Shown: piece after piece, positions 1 to 10,517 of the stretch
How positions within the stretch are numbered: the stretch's first letter is position 1
Layout of the letters: each line of letters begins with the position of its first letter
Assembly (NCBI RefSeq): GCF_001426905.1
Contig: NZ_LMFQ01000024.1
Coordinates: 128,668 to 192,667 of the forward strand
Length of the DNA stretch: 64,000 nucleotides
Reading direction: 5' to 3'
Source of the DNA: Caulobacter sp. Root1455
GTDB lineage: Bacteria; Pseudomonadota; Alphaproteobacteria; Caulobacterales; Caulobacteraceae
The notes under the pieces: model-generated
Seen by the model: only the letters and a program-made list of their open reading frames with translations
What the model was told of the DNA's origin: nothing
The model's database searches: none
Position numbers and translations under genes: made by a program

Positions 1-1
1 C

Positions 2-553
<552 letters not shown>

Positions 554-571
554 GCGGATCAGGAGCAAGCG

Positions 572-1297
572 ATGAAGAGCAAGATCTACGACAGCGCCGC
601 CGCCGCGCTCGAGGGCGTCGTCTTCGACGGCATGACCCTGATGTCGGGCGGCTTTGGCCTGTCGGGCAATCCCGAGAGCCTGATCCCGGCGATCAAGGAG
701 ACAGGCGTCAAGGACCTGACCGTGATCAGCAACAACTGCGGGGCCGACGGGTTTGGCCTGTGGCAGTTGCTGAACAACGGCCAGATCAGGAAGATGATCT
801 CCAGCTATGTCGGTGAAAACAGGCTGTTCGAGCAGCTCTATCTGTCGGGCGAGCTGGCGTTGGAGCTGAACCCGCAGGGCACCCTGGCCGAACGCATCCG
901 GGCCGGCGGCGCGGGCATCCCGGCCTTCTACACCAAGACCGGCGTCGGCACGGTGGTGGCGGAAGGCAAGCCGGTCGAGACGTTCGAGGGCGAGGACTAT
1001 GTCCGCGAGACCTGGCTCCGCGCCGACCTCGCCATCGTCAAGGCCTGGAAGGCCGATCCCGAGGGCAACCTGATGTTCCGGATGACGGCCCGCAACTTCA
1101 ACCCGGTGATGGCCACGGCCGGCAAGGTCACGATCGTCGAGGTCGAGGAGATCGTCGAGGCCGGCGAATTGGACGCCAACGCCATCCACACGCCGGGCAT
1201 CTATGTCGACCGCATCATCAAGTCGACGATCAACGAGAAGCGTATCGAGAAGCTGACCACCCGTCCTCGGGAAGCCCAGATGGGAGAGACCGCGTAA
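572..1297 (+). CDS. pcaI: 3-oxoadipate CoA-transferase subunit A
   Basis: Subunit A of the succinyl-CoA:3-oxoadipate CoA-transferase, which activates beta-ketoadipate to its CoA thioester in the penultimate step of the pathway. The 241-aa protein has the family's glycine-rich start ([10 protein letters not shown] at residues 26-35) and the usual subunit A length. ATG at 572 is preceded by the ribosome site AGGAGC. The stop codon overlaps the start of pcaJ by one base (TAATG), implying translational coupling of the two subunits. Scot-type CoA-transferases for acetoacetate are close homologues; the pca context settles the assignment. Confidence 0.93.
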   Translation: MKSKIYDSAAAALEGVVFDGMTLMSGGFGLSGNPESLIPAIKETGVKDLTVISNNCGADGFGLWQLLNNGQIRKMISSYVGENRLFEQLYLSGELALELNPQGTLAERIRAGGAGIPAFYTKTGVGTVVAEGKPVETFEGEDYVRETWLRADLAIVKAWKADPEGNLMFRMTARNFNPVMATAGKVTIVEVEEIVEAGELDANAIHTPGIYVDRIIKSTINEKRIEKLTTRPREAQMGETA

Positions 1298-1944
1298 TGG
1301 CCTGGACCCGCGACGAGATGGCGGCCCGCGCCGCCCGCGAACTCAAGGACGGCTTCTATGTCAACCTGGGCATCGGCATCCCGACCCTGGTGGCCAACCA
1401 CATTCCGGACGGAGTCCACGTCACCCTGCAGAGCGAGAACGGCATGCTGGGCATGGGTCCCTTCCCGTACGAGGGTGAGGCCGATCCCGACCTGATCAAC
1501 GCCGGCAAGCAGACGATCACCAAGCTGCCGACCTCCAGCTTCTTCGACAGCGCCCAGAGCTTCGCGATGATCCGCGGCGGCCACATCGACCTGACGGTGC
1601 TGGGCGCCATGGAGGTGGCCCAGAACGGCGACATCGCCAACTGGACCATCCCCGGCAAGATGGTGAAGGGCATGGGCGGGGCCATGGACCTCGTCGCCGG
1701 CGTCAAGCGCGTGATCGTGGTCATGGACCACGCCAACAAGGCCGGCGACAGCAAGGTTCTCAAACGCTGCGCCCTGCCCCTGACCGGCGCGGCCTGCGTC
1801 GACATGGTGATCACCGACCTCTGCGTGTTCGATCTCGATCGGAAAGGCGGCGGCCTGACCCTGATCGAAATGGCCCCCGGCGTCACACTGGATGAGATCC
1901 AGGCCAAGACCGAGGCCGACTTCGACGCCGGAGCCTTCGCGTGA
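1297..1944 (+). CDS. pcaJ: 3-oxoadipate CoA-transferase subunit B
   Basis: Subunit B of the CoA-transferase, carrying the catalytic glutamate. The motif [10 protein letters not shown] (residues 46-55) is the family signature and places the active-site Glu at about residue 47. The length, 215 aa, is normal for this subunit. It is coupled to pcaI by a one-base overlap and to pcaF by a GTGA overlap. Together with pcaI it forms the heteromeric enzyme transferring CoA from succinyl-CoA to 3-oxoadipate in the cytoplasm. Confidence 0.93.
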   Translation: MAWTRDEMAARAARELKDGFYVNLGIGIPTLVANHIPDGVHVTLQSENGMLGMGPFPYEGEADPDLINAGKQTITKLPTSSFFDSAQSFAMIRGGHIDLTVLGAMEVAQNGDIANWTIPGKMVKGMGGAMDLVAGVKRVIVVMDHANKAGDSKVLKRCALPLTGAACVDMVITDLCVFDLDRKGGGLTLIEMAPGVTLDEIQAKTEADFDAGAFA

Positions 1945-3140
1945 CCGCCGCCTATCTCTGCGACGGCGTCCGCACGCCGTTCGGCCGCTATGGCGGCGCC
2001 TTGGCCAGGGTTCGCGCCGACGACCTGGCCGCTATCCCCATCAAGGCCCTGGTGGCCCGCCATCCCGGCCTCGACTGGAGCGCCGTCGACGAGGTCGTAC
2101 TGGGCTGCGCCAATCAGGCGGGCGAGGACAATCGCAATGTCGCGCGCATGGCCGCCCTGCTGGCCGGCCTCCCCGACAGCGTCCCGGGCGCCACCGTCAA
2201 CCGCCTGTGCGCCTCGGGCCTGGAAGCCGTGGGCTACGCCGCCCGTGCTGTCGCCGCCGGCCATGCCGATCTGGTGATCGCCGGCGGCGTCGAGAGCATG
2301 AGCCGCGCCCCGTTCGTCATGGGCAAGGCCGACAGCGCCTTCTCGCGCGCCGCCAAGATCGAAGACACCACCATCGGCTGGCGCTTCGTCAATCCGGCCA
2401 TGCAGAAGGCCTATGGCGTCGACTCGATGCCCGAGACCGCCGAGAACGTCGCCGCCGACTTCGGGATCAGCCGCGCCGACCAGGACGCCTTCGCGCTGCG
2501 CAGCCAGCAGCGCGCCGCGACCGCGATCCAAGCTGGCTTCTTCGACGGCGAGATCACTCCGGTCGAAATCCCCGGCAAGGCCGGCCCGGTGATCGTCGAC
2601 CGCGACGAGCATCCCCGCGAGACCACCCTGGAAGCGCTTTCCAAACTCAAACCCGTCGTCCGCGAGGGCGGCACGGTGACGGCCGGCAACGCCTCGGGGG
2701 TCAATGACGGCTCGGCGGCGCTGCTGATCGCCTCGGAGGCCGCCGTCCGGAAGCACGGCCTAACGCCGCGCGCCCGCATCCTCGGCTACGCCACGGCCGG
2801 CGTCGCGCCACGCGTGATGGGCATCGGCCCGGTCCCGGCCACCCAGCGCCTGATGACCCGCGCGGGCCTGTCGATCGGCGACTTCGACGTGGTCGAGCTG
2901 AACGAAGCCTTCGCCGCCCAAGGCCTGGCCGTCCTGCGCCAACTGGGACTGCCCGACGAGGGCGCCCACGTGAACCCCAACGGCGGGGCCATCGCCCTGG
3001 GCCATCCCCTGGGCGCGTCCGGCGCCCGCCTGGTGCTCACCGCTCTGCGGCAACTGGAAGCCACCGGCGGCCAGCGGGCCCTGGCCACCCTCTGCATCGG
3101 CGTCGGCCAGGGCGCGGCCCTGGCCTTCGAACGCGTCTAG
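1941..3140 (+). CDS. pcaF: 3-oxoadipyl-CoA thiolase
   Basis: Thiolase that cleaves 3-oxoadipyl-CoA to succinyl-CoA and acetyl-CoA, the final step of the beta-ketoadipate pathway. The 399-aa protein has the nucleophilic cysteine in [10 protein letters not shown] (C90), the conserved GHPLGASGA loop and the C-terminal CIGVGQG loop with the second catalytic cysteine. Translation starts at a GTG overlapping the pcaJ stop (GTGA). Thiolases of general beta-oxidation are similar in sequence; placement between pcaIJ and pcaHG is what makes PcaF the best name. Confidence 0.92.
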   Translation: MTAAYLCDGVRTPFGRYGGALARVRADDLAAIPIKALVARHPGLDWSAVDEVVLGCANQAGEDNRNVARMAALLAGLPDSVPGATVNRLCASGLEAVGYAARAVAAGHADLVIAGGVESMSRAPFVMGKADSAFSRAAKIEDTTIGWRFVNPAMQKAYGVDSMPETAENVAADFGISRADQDAFALRSQQRAATAIQAGFFDGEITPVEIPGKAGPVIVDRDEHPRETTLEALSKLKPVVREGGTVTAGNASGVNDGSAALLIASEAAVRKHGLTPRARILGYATAGVAPRVMGIGPVPATQRLMTRAGLSIGDFDVVELNEAFAAQGLAVLRQLGLPDEGAHVNPNGGAIALGHPLGASGARLVLTALRQLEATGGQRALATLCIGVGQGAALAFERV

Positions 3141-3152
3141 GAGCAACCGTTC

Positions 3153-3866
3153 ATGACCGACCTCATCGGCTTTTCCCGCGAGGACGCCGGCCAGCCGCCG
3201 TCCCTGGCGCCGGCCTACGGCTCGACCGTGTCGCGCTCGCCGCGCCAGCCGCTGGTGCGCATCCCCCAGACCCTGACCGAGCTGACCGGCCCCGCCGGCT
3301 GCTGGGGCAACCTGATGGGCGCTGCCCTGGCCGACCTGACCACCCAGCACAAGGCCATGCCTCAAGGCCAGCGGATCATCGTCGCCGGCCGCGTGCTCGA
3401 CGAGCAGGGCCGCCCCGTTCCCAACACCGTGATGGAGATCTGGCAGGCCAACGCCGCGGGCCGCTACATCCATGGGAAGGATCAGTGGGACGCCCCGCAC
3501 GATCCTAACTTCACCGGCGCCGGCCGGGTGATCACCGACGCCGAAGGCCGCTACCAGTTCGTCACGGTGCGGCCCGGCGCCTATCCGTGGGGCAACCACA
3601 AGAACGCCTGGCGTCCTGCCCACATCCACCTGTCGCTGCTGGGGCCGGCCTTCGCCACGCGCCTGGTCACCCAGATGTACTTCCCCGACGATCCGCTGAT
3701 CGAGATCGACCCGATCGCCAACGCCGTGCCCCTGCCCTATCGCCAGCGGATGGTCTCGCGGTTCGACATCGAGACCACCCAGCCCAACTGGGCCCTGGGC
3801 TATCTGTTCGACGTGGTGCTGCGCGGCCGTGAGGCCACGCCGTTCGAGGACGATCATCATGACTGA
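3153..3866 (+). CDS. pcaH: protocatechuate 3,4-dioxygenase beta subunit
   Basis: Beta subunit of the intradiol ring-cleavage dioxygenase that opens protocatechuate to 3-carboxy-cis,cis-muconate using non-heme Fe(III). The 237-aa protein shows the beta-subunit hallmarks: MEIWQANAAGRYIH with an iron-ligand tyrosine region, and WRPAHIHLSL carrying the two iron-ligand histidines. ATG 3153 has an upstream AGGAGC. The 3' end overlaps the start of pcaG by 8 bp, consistent with stoichiometric synthesis of the alpha/beta complex. Confidence 0.95.
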   Translation: MTDLIGFSREDAGQPPSLAPAYGSTVSRSPRQPLVRIPQTLTELTGPAGCWGNLMGAALADLTTQHKAMPQGQRIIVAGRVLDEQGRPVPNTVMEIWQANAAGRYIHGKDQWDAPHDPNFTGAGRVITDAEGRYQFVTVRPGAYPWGNHKNAWRPAHIHLSLLGPAFATRLVTQMYFPDDPLIEIDPIANAVPLPYRQRMVSRFDIETTQPNWALGYLFDVVLRGREATPFEDDHHD

Positions 3867-4542
3867 CCAGATCAACCCCGCCCCGCGCCAAGACAACCAG
3901 GATCCAGCCCTGTTCGGCCAGACCCCGTCCCAGACCGTCGGTCCGTTCTTCCACTACGGCCTGCCCTGGAAGGGCGGCGCCGACCTGGTCGGCCAGTCGG
4001 ACATGGGCGCGCGGCCTGAGCTGTTCCCCGAGGACCACTACGTACTGAACCTGGCGCCGCCCAAGGGCGCGGTCGGCGGCGAAACGATCACGCTCGAGGG
4101 CGTGGTCTACGACGCCGACGGCAAGCCCGTGTCCGACGCGATGATCGAGATCTGGCAGGCTAACGCCGCCGGCCGCTACGCCAGCCCCGACGATCCTCGG
4201 ACCGACATCCCGCTCGATGAAAGCTTCATCGGTTTTGGCCGCGCCTCCACCAGCGACGAGGGACTCTATCGCTTCAGGACCGTTTTGCCGGGCGTCGTGC
4301 CCGGTCCCGGAAACGGCCTGCAAGCGCCGCACATCGCCGTGGGCGTGTTTGGGCGCGGCCTGATCAAGCGCCTGGTCACGCGGGTCTATTTCGAGGACCA
4401 GGCGGCCAATCAGACCGATCCGATCCTGGCCCTGGCGCCGGCCGAGCGTCGAGACACCCTGATCGCCCGGAAGGTCGGCGACGCGTGGCGCTTCGACATC
4501 GTCTTGCAAGGCGAGCGCGAAACCGTCTTCTTCGATATCTGA
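3859..4542 (+). CDS. pcaG: protocatechuate 3,4-dioxygenase alpha subunit
   Basis: Alpha subunit of protocatechuate 3,4-dioxygenase, structurally similar to PcaH but without the metal centre. At the position of PcaH's His pair it has LQAPHIAVGVFGRG, as expected for the alpha chain. The start chosen is ATG 3859 (MTDQINPAP), inside the last codons of pcaH; the frame is open further upstream to 3829, but that start would lengthen the overlap without adding conserved sequence. The length of 227 aa is slightly longer than the approximately 200 aa typical of the family. Confidence 0.94.
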   Translation: MTDQINPAPRQDNQDPALFGQTPSQTVGPFFHYGLPWKGGADLVGQSDMGARPELFPEDHYVLNLAPPKGAVGGETITLEGVVYDADGKPVSDAMIEIWQANAAGRYASPDDPRTDIPLDESFIGFGRASTSDEGLYRFRTVLPGVVPGPGNGLQAPHIAVGVFGRGLIKRLVTRVYFEDQAANQTDPILALAPAERRDTLIARKVGDAWRFDIVLQGERETVFFDI

Positions 4543-4566
4543 CGGTAAAGCCTCCGGAGCTCGCCC

Positions 4567-5727
4567 TTGTCCTCACTTCTCCACGACCGTCCCGCCTCCA
4601 CTCCGGCCATGCTGGCGGTGTTCGGCGACGCGGCCCTGCTGCGCGCGGCCCTGCTGTTCGAGGCGGTTCTGGCCGAGGCCCAGGTGACCGAGGGGCTGAT
4701 CCCTTTGGAGGTTGGCGAAGCCATCGTCGCCGCCTGCGTCGAGCTTCCCGACGTCGAGGACCTGGCCGAGGCCGCCGCCCACGCGGGGACGCTGGCCATT
4801 CCCCTGGTGCAGATCCTCCGCCAGCGGGTGGCCGCCCGGCACGGCGACGCCGTCGCCGCCCTGGTGCACAGGGGCGCGACCAGCCAGGACCTGGCCGACA
4901 CCGCCCTGATGCTGCAGGCCAAGGCCGGCGCCGCCCTGATCCGCGACGAGGCCGCGCGCCTGGCCCAGGCCCTGGCGGCCCTGGCCGAGACGCACGCCGC
5001 CACGCCGATGCTGGGCCGAACCTTGCTGCAGGCCGCCCTGCCGATCACTTTCGGCCTGAAGGTCGCGGGCTGGCTGCAGGGCGTCGACGAAGCCCTGATG
5101 CGTTTCGACATCGAGGCCGCCACCGCCCTACGCCTGCAGTTCGGTGGAGCGACCGGGTCTCTGGCCGGACTGGACGGCAAGGCCCTGGCCATCGCCGAAC
5201 GCCTGGCCGCGCGGCTGGACCTGGCCCTCCCCGCCAAGCCCTGGCACGCCCAGCGCGGCGCGATCGCCGGCCTGGCCAGCGCCTTGGCCATCCTGATCGG
5301 GGCGGTTGGCAAGATCGCCACGGACATCGCCCTCCTGGCCCAGACAGAAGTCGCCGAGGCGTTCGAACCGAAGGTCGCCGGACGCGGCGGCTCCTCGACC
5401 ATGGGCCACAAGCGAAACCCCACCGGCTGTCAGGTCGCCTTGTCCGCCGCCCTGCGCGCGCCGCACCTGGCCGCCACCCTGTTGTCCGCCCTGCCCCAGG
5501 AGCATGAGCGCGGGCTGGGCGGCTGGCAGATCGAAGGCCCGGTGCTGGCCGATCTCTTCCGACTGGCCCACGGCGCCCTGGCGGTCATGGCCCCGGTGAT
5601 CGAAGGCCTGGAGATCGATGTCGAACGCATGGCCGCCAACCTGGCCGCCGCCGGGCTCGGGAACGACACCGGCGAATCCGAGGCGCTGGTCGCCCGCGCG
5701 CTCGACGCTTACCGAAAGGATCGCTGA
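4567..5727 (+). CDS. pcaB: 3-carboxy-cis,cis-muconate cycloisomerase
   Basis: Member of the fumarase/aspartase superfamily that lactonises 3-carboxy-cis,cis-muconate to 4-carboxymuconolactone. The signature loop GSSTMGHKRNPTG is present (the usual family form has P before HKRNP), preceded by the all-helical core. The start is a TTG at 4567, giving MSSLLHDRPAS; 386 aa falls inside the range for bacterial PcaB, though it is on the short side. It follows pcaG by 24 bp and touches pcaDC by one base (TGATG). Confidence 0.92.
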   Translation: MSSLLHDRPASTPAMLAVFGDAALLRAALLFEAVLAEAQVTEGLIPLEVGEAIVAACVELPDVEDLAEAAAHAGTLAIPLVQILRQRVAARHGDAVAALVHRGATSQDLADTALMLQAKAGAALIRDEAARLAQALAALAETHAATPMLGRTLLQAALPITFGLKVAGWLQGVDEALMRFDIEAATALRLQFGGATGSLAGLDGKALAIAERLAARLDLALPAKPWHAQRGAIAGLASALAILIGAVGKIATDIALLAQTEVAEAFEPKVAGRGGSSTMGHKRNPTGCQVALSAALRAPHLAATLLSALPQEHERGLGGWQIEGPVLADLFRLAHGALAVMAPVIEGLEIDVERMAANLAAAGLGNDTGESEALVARALDAYRKDR

Positions 5728-6917
5728 TGCCCTTCGCCCTTTCCAACGGCGCCCGCATCTACTGGCGGCTGGACGGCGCGGCCGACAAGCCCGCGGTGGT
5801 GTTGCTGCCCTCGATCGGCACGGACCTTTCCCTCTACGATCCCGTCGTCCCCTTGTTGACGCCCGACCTCCGCGTCTTACGGATCGACACCCGCGGCCAC
5901 GGGGCTTCGGACGCCCCGGCCGGCGACTACAGCCTCGACCTCCTGGCCGACGACGTGCTGGCGGTGATGGACGCGGCGGGGATCGCCAAGGCCACGATCT
6001 GCGGCACCTCGCTGGGCGGCATGGTCGCCATGGCCCTGGCCTCCAAGGCGCCCGAACGCATCGAGACCTTGGTCCTGGCCTGCACCTCTCCGGCCCTGGA
6101 CCCGGGGGTCTGGGACCAGCGCCTGGCCTTGATCCGCGCCGAGGGGCTCGGCGCGATCGTCGACATGGTGCTGGGCCGCTTCTTCTCCGACGATTTCCGC
6201 GCTCGACACCCCGAGGTCGTCGAGACGGTGCGCGCCGGCATGGTCGCCCAGAACCCCGACGGCTATTGCGGCTGCGGCGCGGCGATCCGCGACATGGCCC
6301 TGCTGGAACGCCTGTCGGACATCACCGCGCCGACCCTGGTGCTCACCGGCGCCAAGGACATCGCCTCGCCCTTCGAGGGGCACGCCGAGCGGATCGTCGC
6401 CGCCGTTCCCGGCGCCCGCCACGTCGAAATCGACGGCGCGCATCTGCCCAGCCTGGAAGCTCCGACGGCCTTCGCCGGCGCGCTGCGCGCCTTCGTCCGC
6501 GAGGCGCTGGGCGGAACCGCGATCGGCGACGCACAGGACGTCCTGTTCGAGGCGGGCCTCACGATCCGCCGCCAGGTGCTGGGCGACGCCTGGGTCGACA
6601 AGTCCCTGGCCAGGCGCACCGCCTTCACCGCCGATTACCAGGCGATGATCACGCGCTACGCCTGGAACGAGATCTGGGGCCGGCCGGGCCTGGACCATCG
6701 CACCCGCCGCCTGCTGGTCGTGGCCATCTGCGCGAGCTTGGCGCGCTGGGAGGAGTTCCGCCTGCACGTGCGAGCGGGCCTCGAGCGGGGCGGCTTCACC
6801 CTCGACGAGCTGAAGGAAGTCCTGATGCAGACGGCGATCTACGCCGGCGTGCCCGCCGCCAACACCGCCTTCACCGAGGCCGCCGAGATCATCGCGGAGC
6901 TGGGCGGAGCCGATTGA
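5727..6917 (+). CDS. pcaL: fused 3-oxoadipate enol-lactonase / 4-carboxymuconolactone decarboxylase
   Basis: Bifunctional PcaD-PcaC fusion. Residues 1-260 form an alpha/beta hydrolase with nucleophile elbow GTSLGG (S95), which is the enol-lactone hydrolase (PcaD). Residues from about 275 to 396 form the AhpD-like carboxymuconolactone decarboxylase (PcaC), ending in a conserved helix with LDELKEVLMQTAIYAG. The physical order in the protein is the reverse of reaction order, as in other PcaL fusions. The last 47 codons are echoed by a broken copy at 12451-12593, beyond the two-gene cassette. Confidence 0.93.
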   Translation: MPFALSNGARIYWRLDGAADKPAVVLLPSIGTDLSLYDPVVPLLTPDLRVLRIDTRGHGASDAPAGDYSLDLLADDVLAVMDAAGIAKATICGTSLGGMVAMALASKAPERIETLVLACTSPALDPGVWDQRLALIRAEGLGAIVDMVLGRFFSDDFRARHPEVVETVRAGMVAQNPDGYCGCGAAIRDMALLERLSDITAPTLVLTGAKDIASPFEGHAERIVAAVPGARHVEIDGAHLPSLEAPTAFAGALRAFVREALGGTAIGDAQDVLFEAGLTIRRQVLGDAWVDKSLARRTAFTADYQAMITRYAWNEIWGRPGLDHRTRRLLVVAICASLARWEEFRLHVRAGLERGGFTLDELKEVLMQTAIYAGVPAANTAFTEAAEIIAELGGAD

Positions 6918-7024
6918 TCCGCGCGCCTCGCCTGGGCGCGGCGCTTTTCGCGCGGCAGGCGCCATGTCCAACCTGGCGGTCTCCCTGGTGCCTAGGTTAG
7001 GCCGACAACACCCTCGCCGCCGCG

Positions 7025-10000
7025 CTAGTGTTTTTGGTCGGACGCGAACTCATAGATGCCTCCGGCGATGATCATGCAGAGACCGTAGTCGAGCATGAGA
7101 TTGCCCTGCGTCCCCGCCAGGATGGCTTTCGATTTAAGGTCCGTGTCGATGGCGATGAAAAAGTCCAGGATGCCGCCGCCATTGAACGCCAGGTTGCCGA
7201 TCGTTTCGGGGATCAGGGACTTGTAGGTGGTGTCCCAGGCGGCGTGGTTGACGATGACGTTGGCGACGACCGGCACGTTCCAGACGATGTTGATGCAGGT
7301 CTCGACCAGGGCGAAGCTCTTGCCGACCCACGGATTGCTGGAAGCGGCGGCCGGAATGGCGGCTATGCCCTTGAGGATGCTGATCGCGGTCAGGGCGTTG
7401 TTCATCTCGGCGTACCAGTTGTCGGTTCTGGCGTTGATCAGCGTGGCGATGTTGGGCGAGACGTAGGCGATGTTGCCCAGGCAAGCGATCGTCGCGTAGG
7501 TCTTGGCGAGCGGGTTCTTTATCTCGGCGACATCGAGCACGCGCTGGACGTTGCTGGTCACGATGAGCACCAACGCGCCGTACAGAGAGACGACGCCGGT
7601 CACGAAACCGAAGGTCTTGAGCTTGGTCTCGTCCAGCACCGGCGCCGGCGCGGCGGTCGCCAGCGGCGTCCTCGGCGCGGCCGCGACGGGACGGGGCGAG
7701 GTCACGAACAGCGCCTGGATGTCAGCGAAGGACTTGGCCCCGATCAGGTCTTTGGTGAAGGCGTCGTTCTTGGGGAACGGCGCCCTGTGGGCGACGGCCT
7801 TGTAGATGATGGTGACCGGGATGGCCGCGATCAGGCAGATCAGGTCCAGGAACGACAGGTCCTCGTCGGTCAGCTCATTGTAGAGCCAGGACAGCACCGG
7901 GATATCCAGCTTGGCGGTCAGGATCTCGATCGCGCCTTCCATCAGCTGGGCCAGGATGTCCAGCACGGTGACCAGCACGTTCTGCGCCGACTGCAAGACC
8001 GTGTCGGCGAGGATCGTCACCAAGCGTTTGATGATCTCGGTGAGGCCGAGGCCGCCGAACTGGTCGATGATGTCGGTCTTGATGGCGGTGGCCGCCGCGG
8101 CCAGGGTCTGCCCCTCGGCCTCGAACAGATCGACCAGGTCCTGCAGGATCGCCGTGGCCGGACTGTCGGACGAGAGGTTGCTCGAACTGGACGCGCAACC
8201 GTTCTGGAAGTGGTGGACGCCCAGATTGGCGGGCGCGCTGTTCTGCCCCGCGACCGGGGGGTTCGACGCCAGGGTGGCGGCGGCGGTCTGGTTGAAGTCG
8301 GGAATGTCGGCCCAGCCGTTGATCGCGGTCTGAAGCTGCTGGAACAGCGGCGCCAGGTCGGCCTTGACGGTCTCGATGCCGGCGATCGCCGACTGGCTGA
8401 GACGCAGGATCAGGGTCTTCAGCACCTTGTGGGTGACCAGGATGTCCGGCCACTCGAACAGGAATTGCAGGAACAGGATGATGTCGTCGACGATCACCTT
8501 GATGGCGTTGTAGACCCAGGTCGCCGCCGCCACGACCGCTTCCACGGCGTCGAGCACGCCGTGATAGACCGCCTCGCCGATCGTGGCGACGAAGAGCCAG
8601 ACATCGTTGGCGGTGTCCTCGACGAGTTGGATCGCCGCCTCGACGCCCGTCGCCAGCCAGTTGAACAGGTCACCGATGTCGACGGCGATCCCGTCGGCGA
8701 TCCCCGCGGCGGACAGGGCGACGGTGCGCGGCGGCGGCAGGGCGAACAGGGCCGGCCGGGCCTTGCCGGGCGGCGGGGCGGCGGCGACCTTGTCATAGGC
8801 CTTGGCCAGACACCGGTTGGAATAGGCCACCCGGTCCAGGTCGTCCTTGGAGGTTCCCGCCGGAACGAAGTCGCGCCGATTGCCTTTGCGATCGACGATC
8901 TGAGCCGACCGCAAGCTCTCGGTGGTGGTGTACCGGGCGTTGCGCGCCCAGGCCGCGTCCATGGTGTTGACGGGGATCTCCGGCTGGGAGGCGACCGAGA
9001 CCTGGAACCGCGTGCCGGTCAGGCTGGTGGCCGTCTCCACGATCGTCACCGTTCCCAGGGCGTCGGTGAGCACCTCGATCGGCGAGGGACCGATGATGTA
9101 ATAGAGGTGATTGATAGAGACCGAGGTGACGTTGGTCGCGGTGAGCTTCACGCTGACGTTCGGGGCCGTCCGGCCGTCGGCGTCGGCGACCCGGATGTGG
9201 GTGGTGTAGGAGTGGATTGGCAGTGACGGCTGGGTCGTCGCGCTCGGCGGCAGGGTGATGCGGCGCTGAGTCCACAGCGCGGTGGTCGGCGACTTGATCA
9301 GCTTGATCAGCCCGGTCCCGGTATGGGCGAAGAAGGTGTTGGCGCTGTAGCCGCGATCGATGAACGGCGCGATCGCATCGACCCCGGCCAGGATCGGCAG
9401 CGGCCTGTTCCAGGCGGCGGGCTGCCCCTGCCGTCCCGCCGGGCAGGTCAGGTAGAAAACCTGATCGTCGCCGTTCAATCCCCAGACCGTCACCGCGCCG
9501 TCGGCGGCGTAGGCGTAAAGCGCGCGCACGGCGGCCAGCAACGGATGGGAGGCGACCAGCACCCCGGTCGCTCCGTCCTTCTGGTTGCCGCTGGCGAACC
9601 AGTAGAGACCACCGTTCGCCGCCGCGTAGAGGTCGGAGGTGTTGTCGGCGTCGCGCACCGCGGCGATCGCGTCGGCGAGCAGCCCCCCCGGTAGGTTCAG
9701 CCGCGACGGCGGCGCCGGCAGGGCCGGATTGAAGACGTTGTAGAGCGGCGTGTAGACCAGCTGGGCCGACGCGCCGGCCGCGCCCTTCGTGTAGAGCCCG
9801 TCGACTTCGTAGGCGTGCGCCGCGCGGCCGAGACAGGAAGCATAGCCCGAGGCCTGGACGTCGATCGCCAGGTCGTGCGGCCGCCAGGTGGGCGAGGCTC
9901 CGGGGGCGGCGTCGATATAGTAGCGCGCCAGCACGCCGACCGGTTGGGTTGGATTGCGGAGGGTGTCGACGACGACATACTCCTTGTCGGTCGCCTCGCT

Positions 10001-10486
10001 CAGAAAGACGTTGGCGATCAGCAACGGGCTCGGCGGCGTGATCGGCAGGCCGTCGCCGCCGATCGCGTTGAACGGCGCCGCCGTCCAGGCCGGCTTGGCG
10101 GTCCAGCCCAAATCGGAATCCGAATTGCCCAGGCTCAGATAGAGATGGTCGCGGATCCCGTCGTTGACGATCATCGCCAGATGGATCTGGGCGCCCGATC
10201 CGCCCGGCGCCGCCACGACCTGGGCCGCGCCGAACGACTTGACCGTCGCCTTGCCGCCGAAGTCGCTCTGGATCCGGACCGCGCCCAGATCGACCTGCCG
10301 CCAGCCATGGGTCTGGCCGGGGGCCTCGATCGTCAGGTTGAACACCCCGCCCGTGCCGATCGAAAACAGCAGCGACGCCCCGGCGTCGGTCTGCAGCGCG
10401 ATGAACTTCTCCTGAGGCAGCAGAAAGTCGGCCTGGATGTAGTTCTCCATCAGCTCCGAAGAGGTCGTGATCGTATAGCCGCTCAT
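7025..10486 (-). CDS. large multidomain protein (propeller-like, Ig-like, helical C-terminus), function unknown
   Basis: A 1153-aa protein I cannot assign to a named family. Residues about 1-410 are beta-rich with repeating motifs such as LYAAANGGLYWFASG and VTVWGLNGDDQVFYL, suggesting a lectin-like or beta-propeller fold. Residues about 415-500 resemble an Ig-like domain (DADGRTAPNVSVKLTATN). From about 610 to the end the protein is mostly amphipathic and hydrophobic helices, including segments around LFVATIGEAVYHGVLDAVEA and FLFEWPDIL, and late membrane-like stretches. There is no signal peptide. It follows the P47-like gene by 31 bp on the same strand, so the two are probably one operon. 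A pore-forming or membrane-inserting effector is an inference from architecture only. Confidence 0.85.
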   Translation of the reverse strand: MSGYTITTSSELMENYIQADFLLPQEKFIALQTDAGASLLFSIGTGGVFNLTIEAPGQTHGWRQVDLGAVRIQSDFGGKATVKSFGAAQVVAAPGGSGAQIHLAMIVNDGIRDHLYLSLGNSDSDLGWTAKPAWTAAPFNAIGGDGLPITPPSPLLIANVFLSEATDKEYVVVDTLRNPTQPVGVLARYYIDAAPGASPTWRPHDLAIDVQASGYASCLGRAAHAYEVDGLYTKGAAGASAQLVYTPLYNVFNPALPAPPSRLNLPGGLLADAIAAVRDADNTSDLYAAANGGLYWFASGNQKDGATGVLVASHPLLAAVRALYAYAADGAVTVWGLNGDDQVFYLTCPAGRQGQPAAWNRPLPILAGVDAIAPFIDRGYSANTFFAHTGTGLIKLIKSPTTALWTQRRITLPPSATTQPSLPIHSYTTHIRVADADGRTAPNVSVKLTATNVTSVSINHLYYIIGPSPIEVLTDALGTVTIVETATSLTGTRFQVSVASQPEIPVNTMDAAWARNARYTTTESLRSAQIVDRKGNRRDFVPAGTSKDDLDRVAYSNRCLAKAYDKVAAAPPPGKARPALFALPPPRTVALSAAGIADGIAVDIGDLFNWLATGVEAAIQLVEDTANDVWLFVATIGEAVYHGVLDAVEAVVAAATWVYNAIKVIVDDIILFLQFLFEWPDILVTHKVLKTLILRLSQSAIAGIETVKADLAPLFQQLQTAINGWADIPDFNQTAAATLASNPPVAGQNSAPANLGVHHFQNGCASSSSNLSSDSPATAILQDLVDLFEAEGQTLAAAATAIKTDIIDQFGGLGLTEIIKRLVTILADTVLQSAQNVLVTVLDILAQLMEGAIEILTAKLDIPVLSWLYNELTDEDLSFLDLICLIAAIPVTIIYKAVAHRAPFPKNDAFTKDLIGAKSFADIQALFVTSPRPVAAAPRTPLATAAPAPVLDETKLKTFGFVTGVVSLYGALVLIVTSNVQRVLDVAEIKNPLAKTYATIACLGNIAYVSPNIATLINARTDNWYAEMNNALTAISILKGIAAIPAAASSNPWVGKSFALVETCINIVWNVPVVANVIVNHAAWDTTYKSLIPETIGNLAFNGGGILDFFIAIDTDLKSKAILAGTQGNLMLDYGLCMIIAGGIYEFASDQKH

Positions 10487-10517
10487 GATTTGCCCCTTCC
10501 GCAGGCCTGGCCCCTGT

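Noticed and set aside
7028..9226. 732-codon plus-strand frame opposite the 1153-aa gene
   Set aside because: Composition (Gly, Val, Asp, Arg runs) is typical of an antisense frame of GC-rich DNA. The minus strand has varied, protein-like sequence and a good start.
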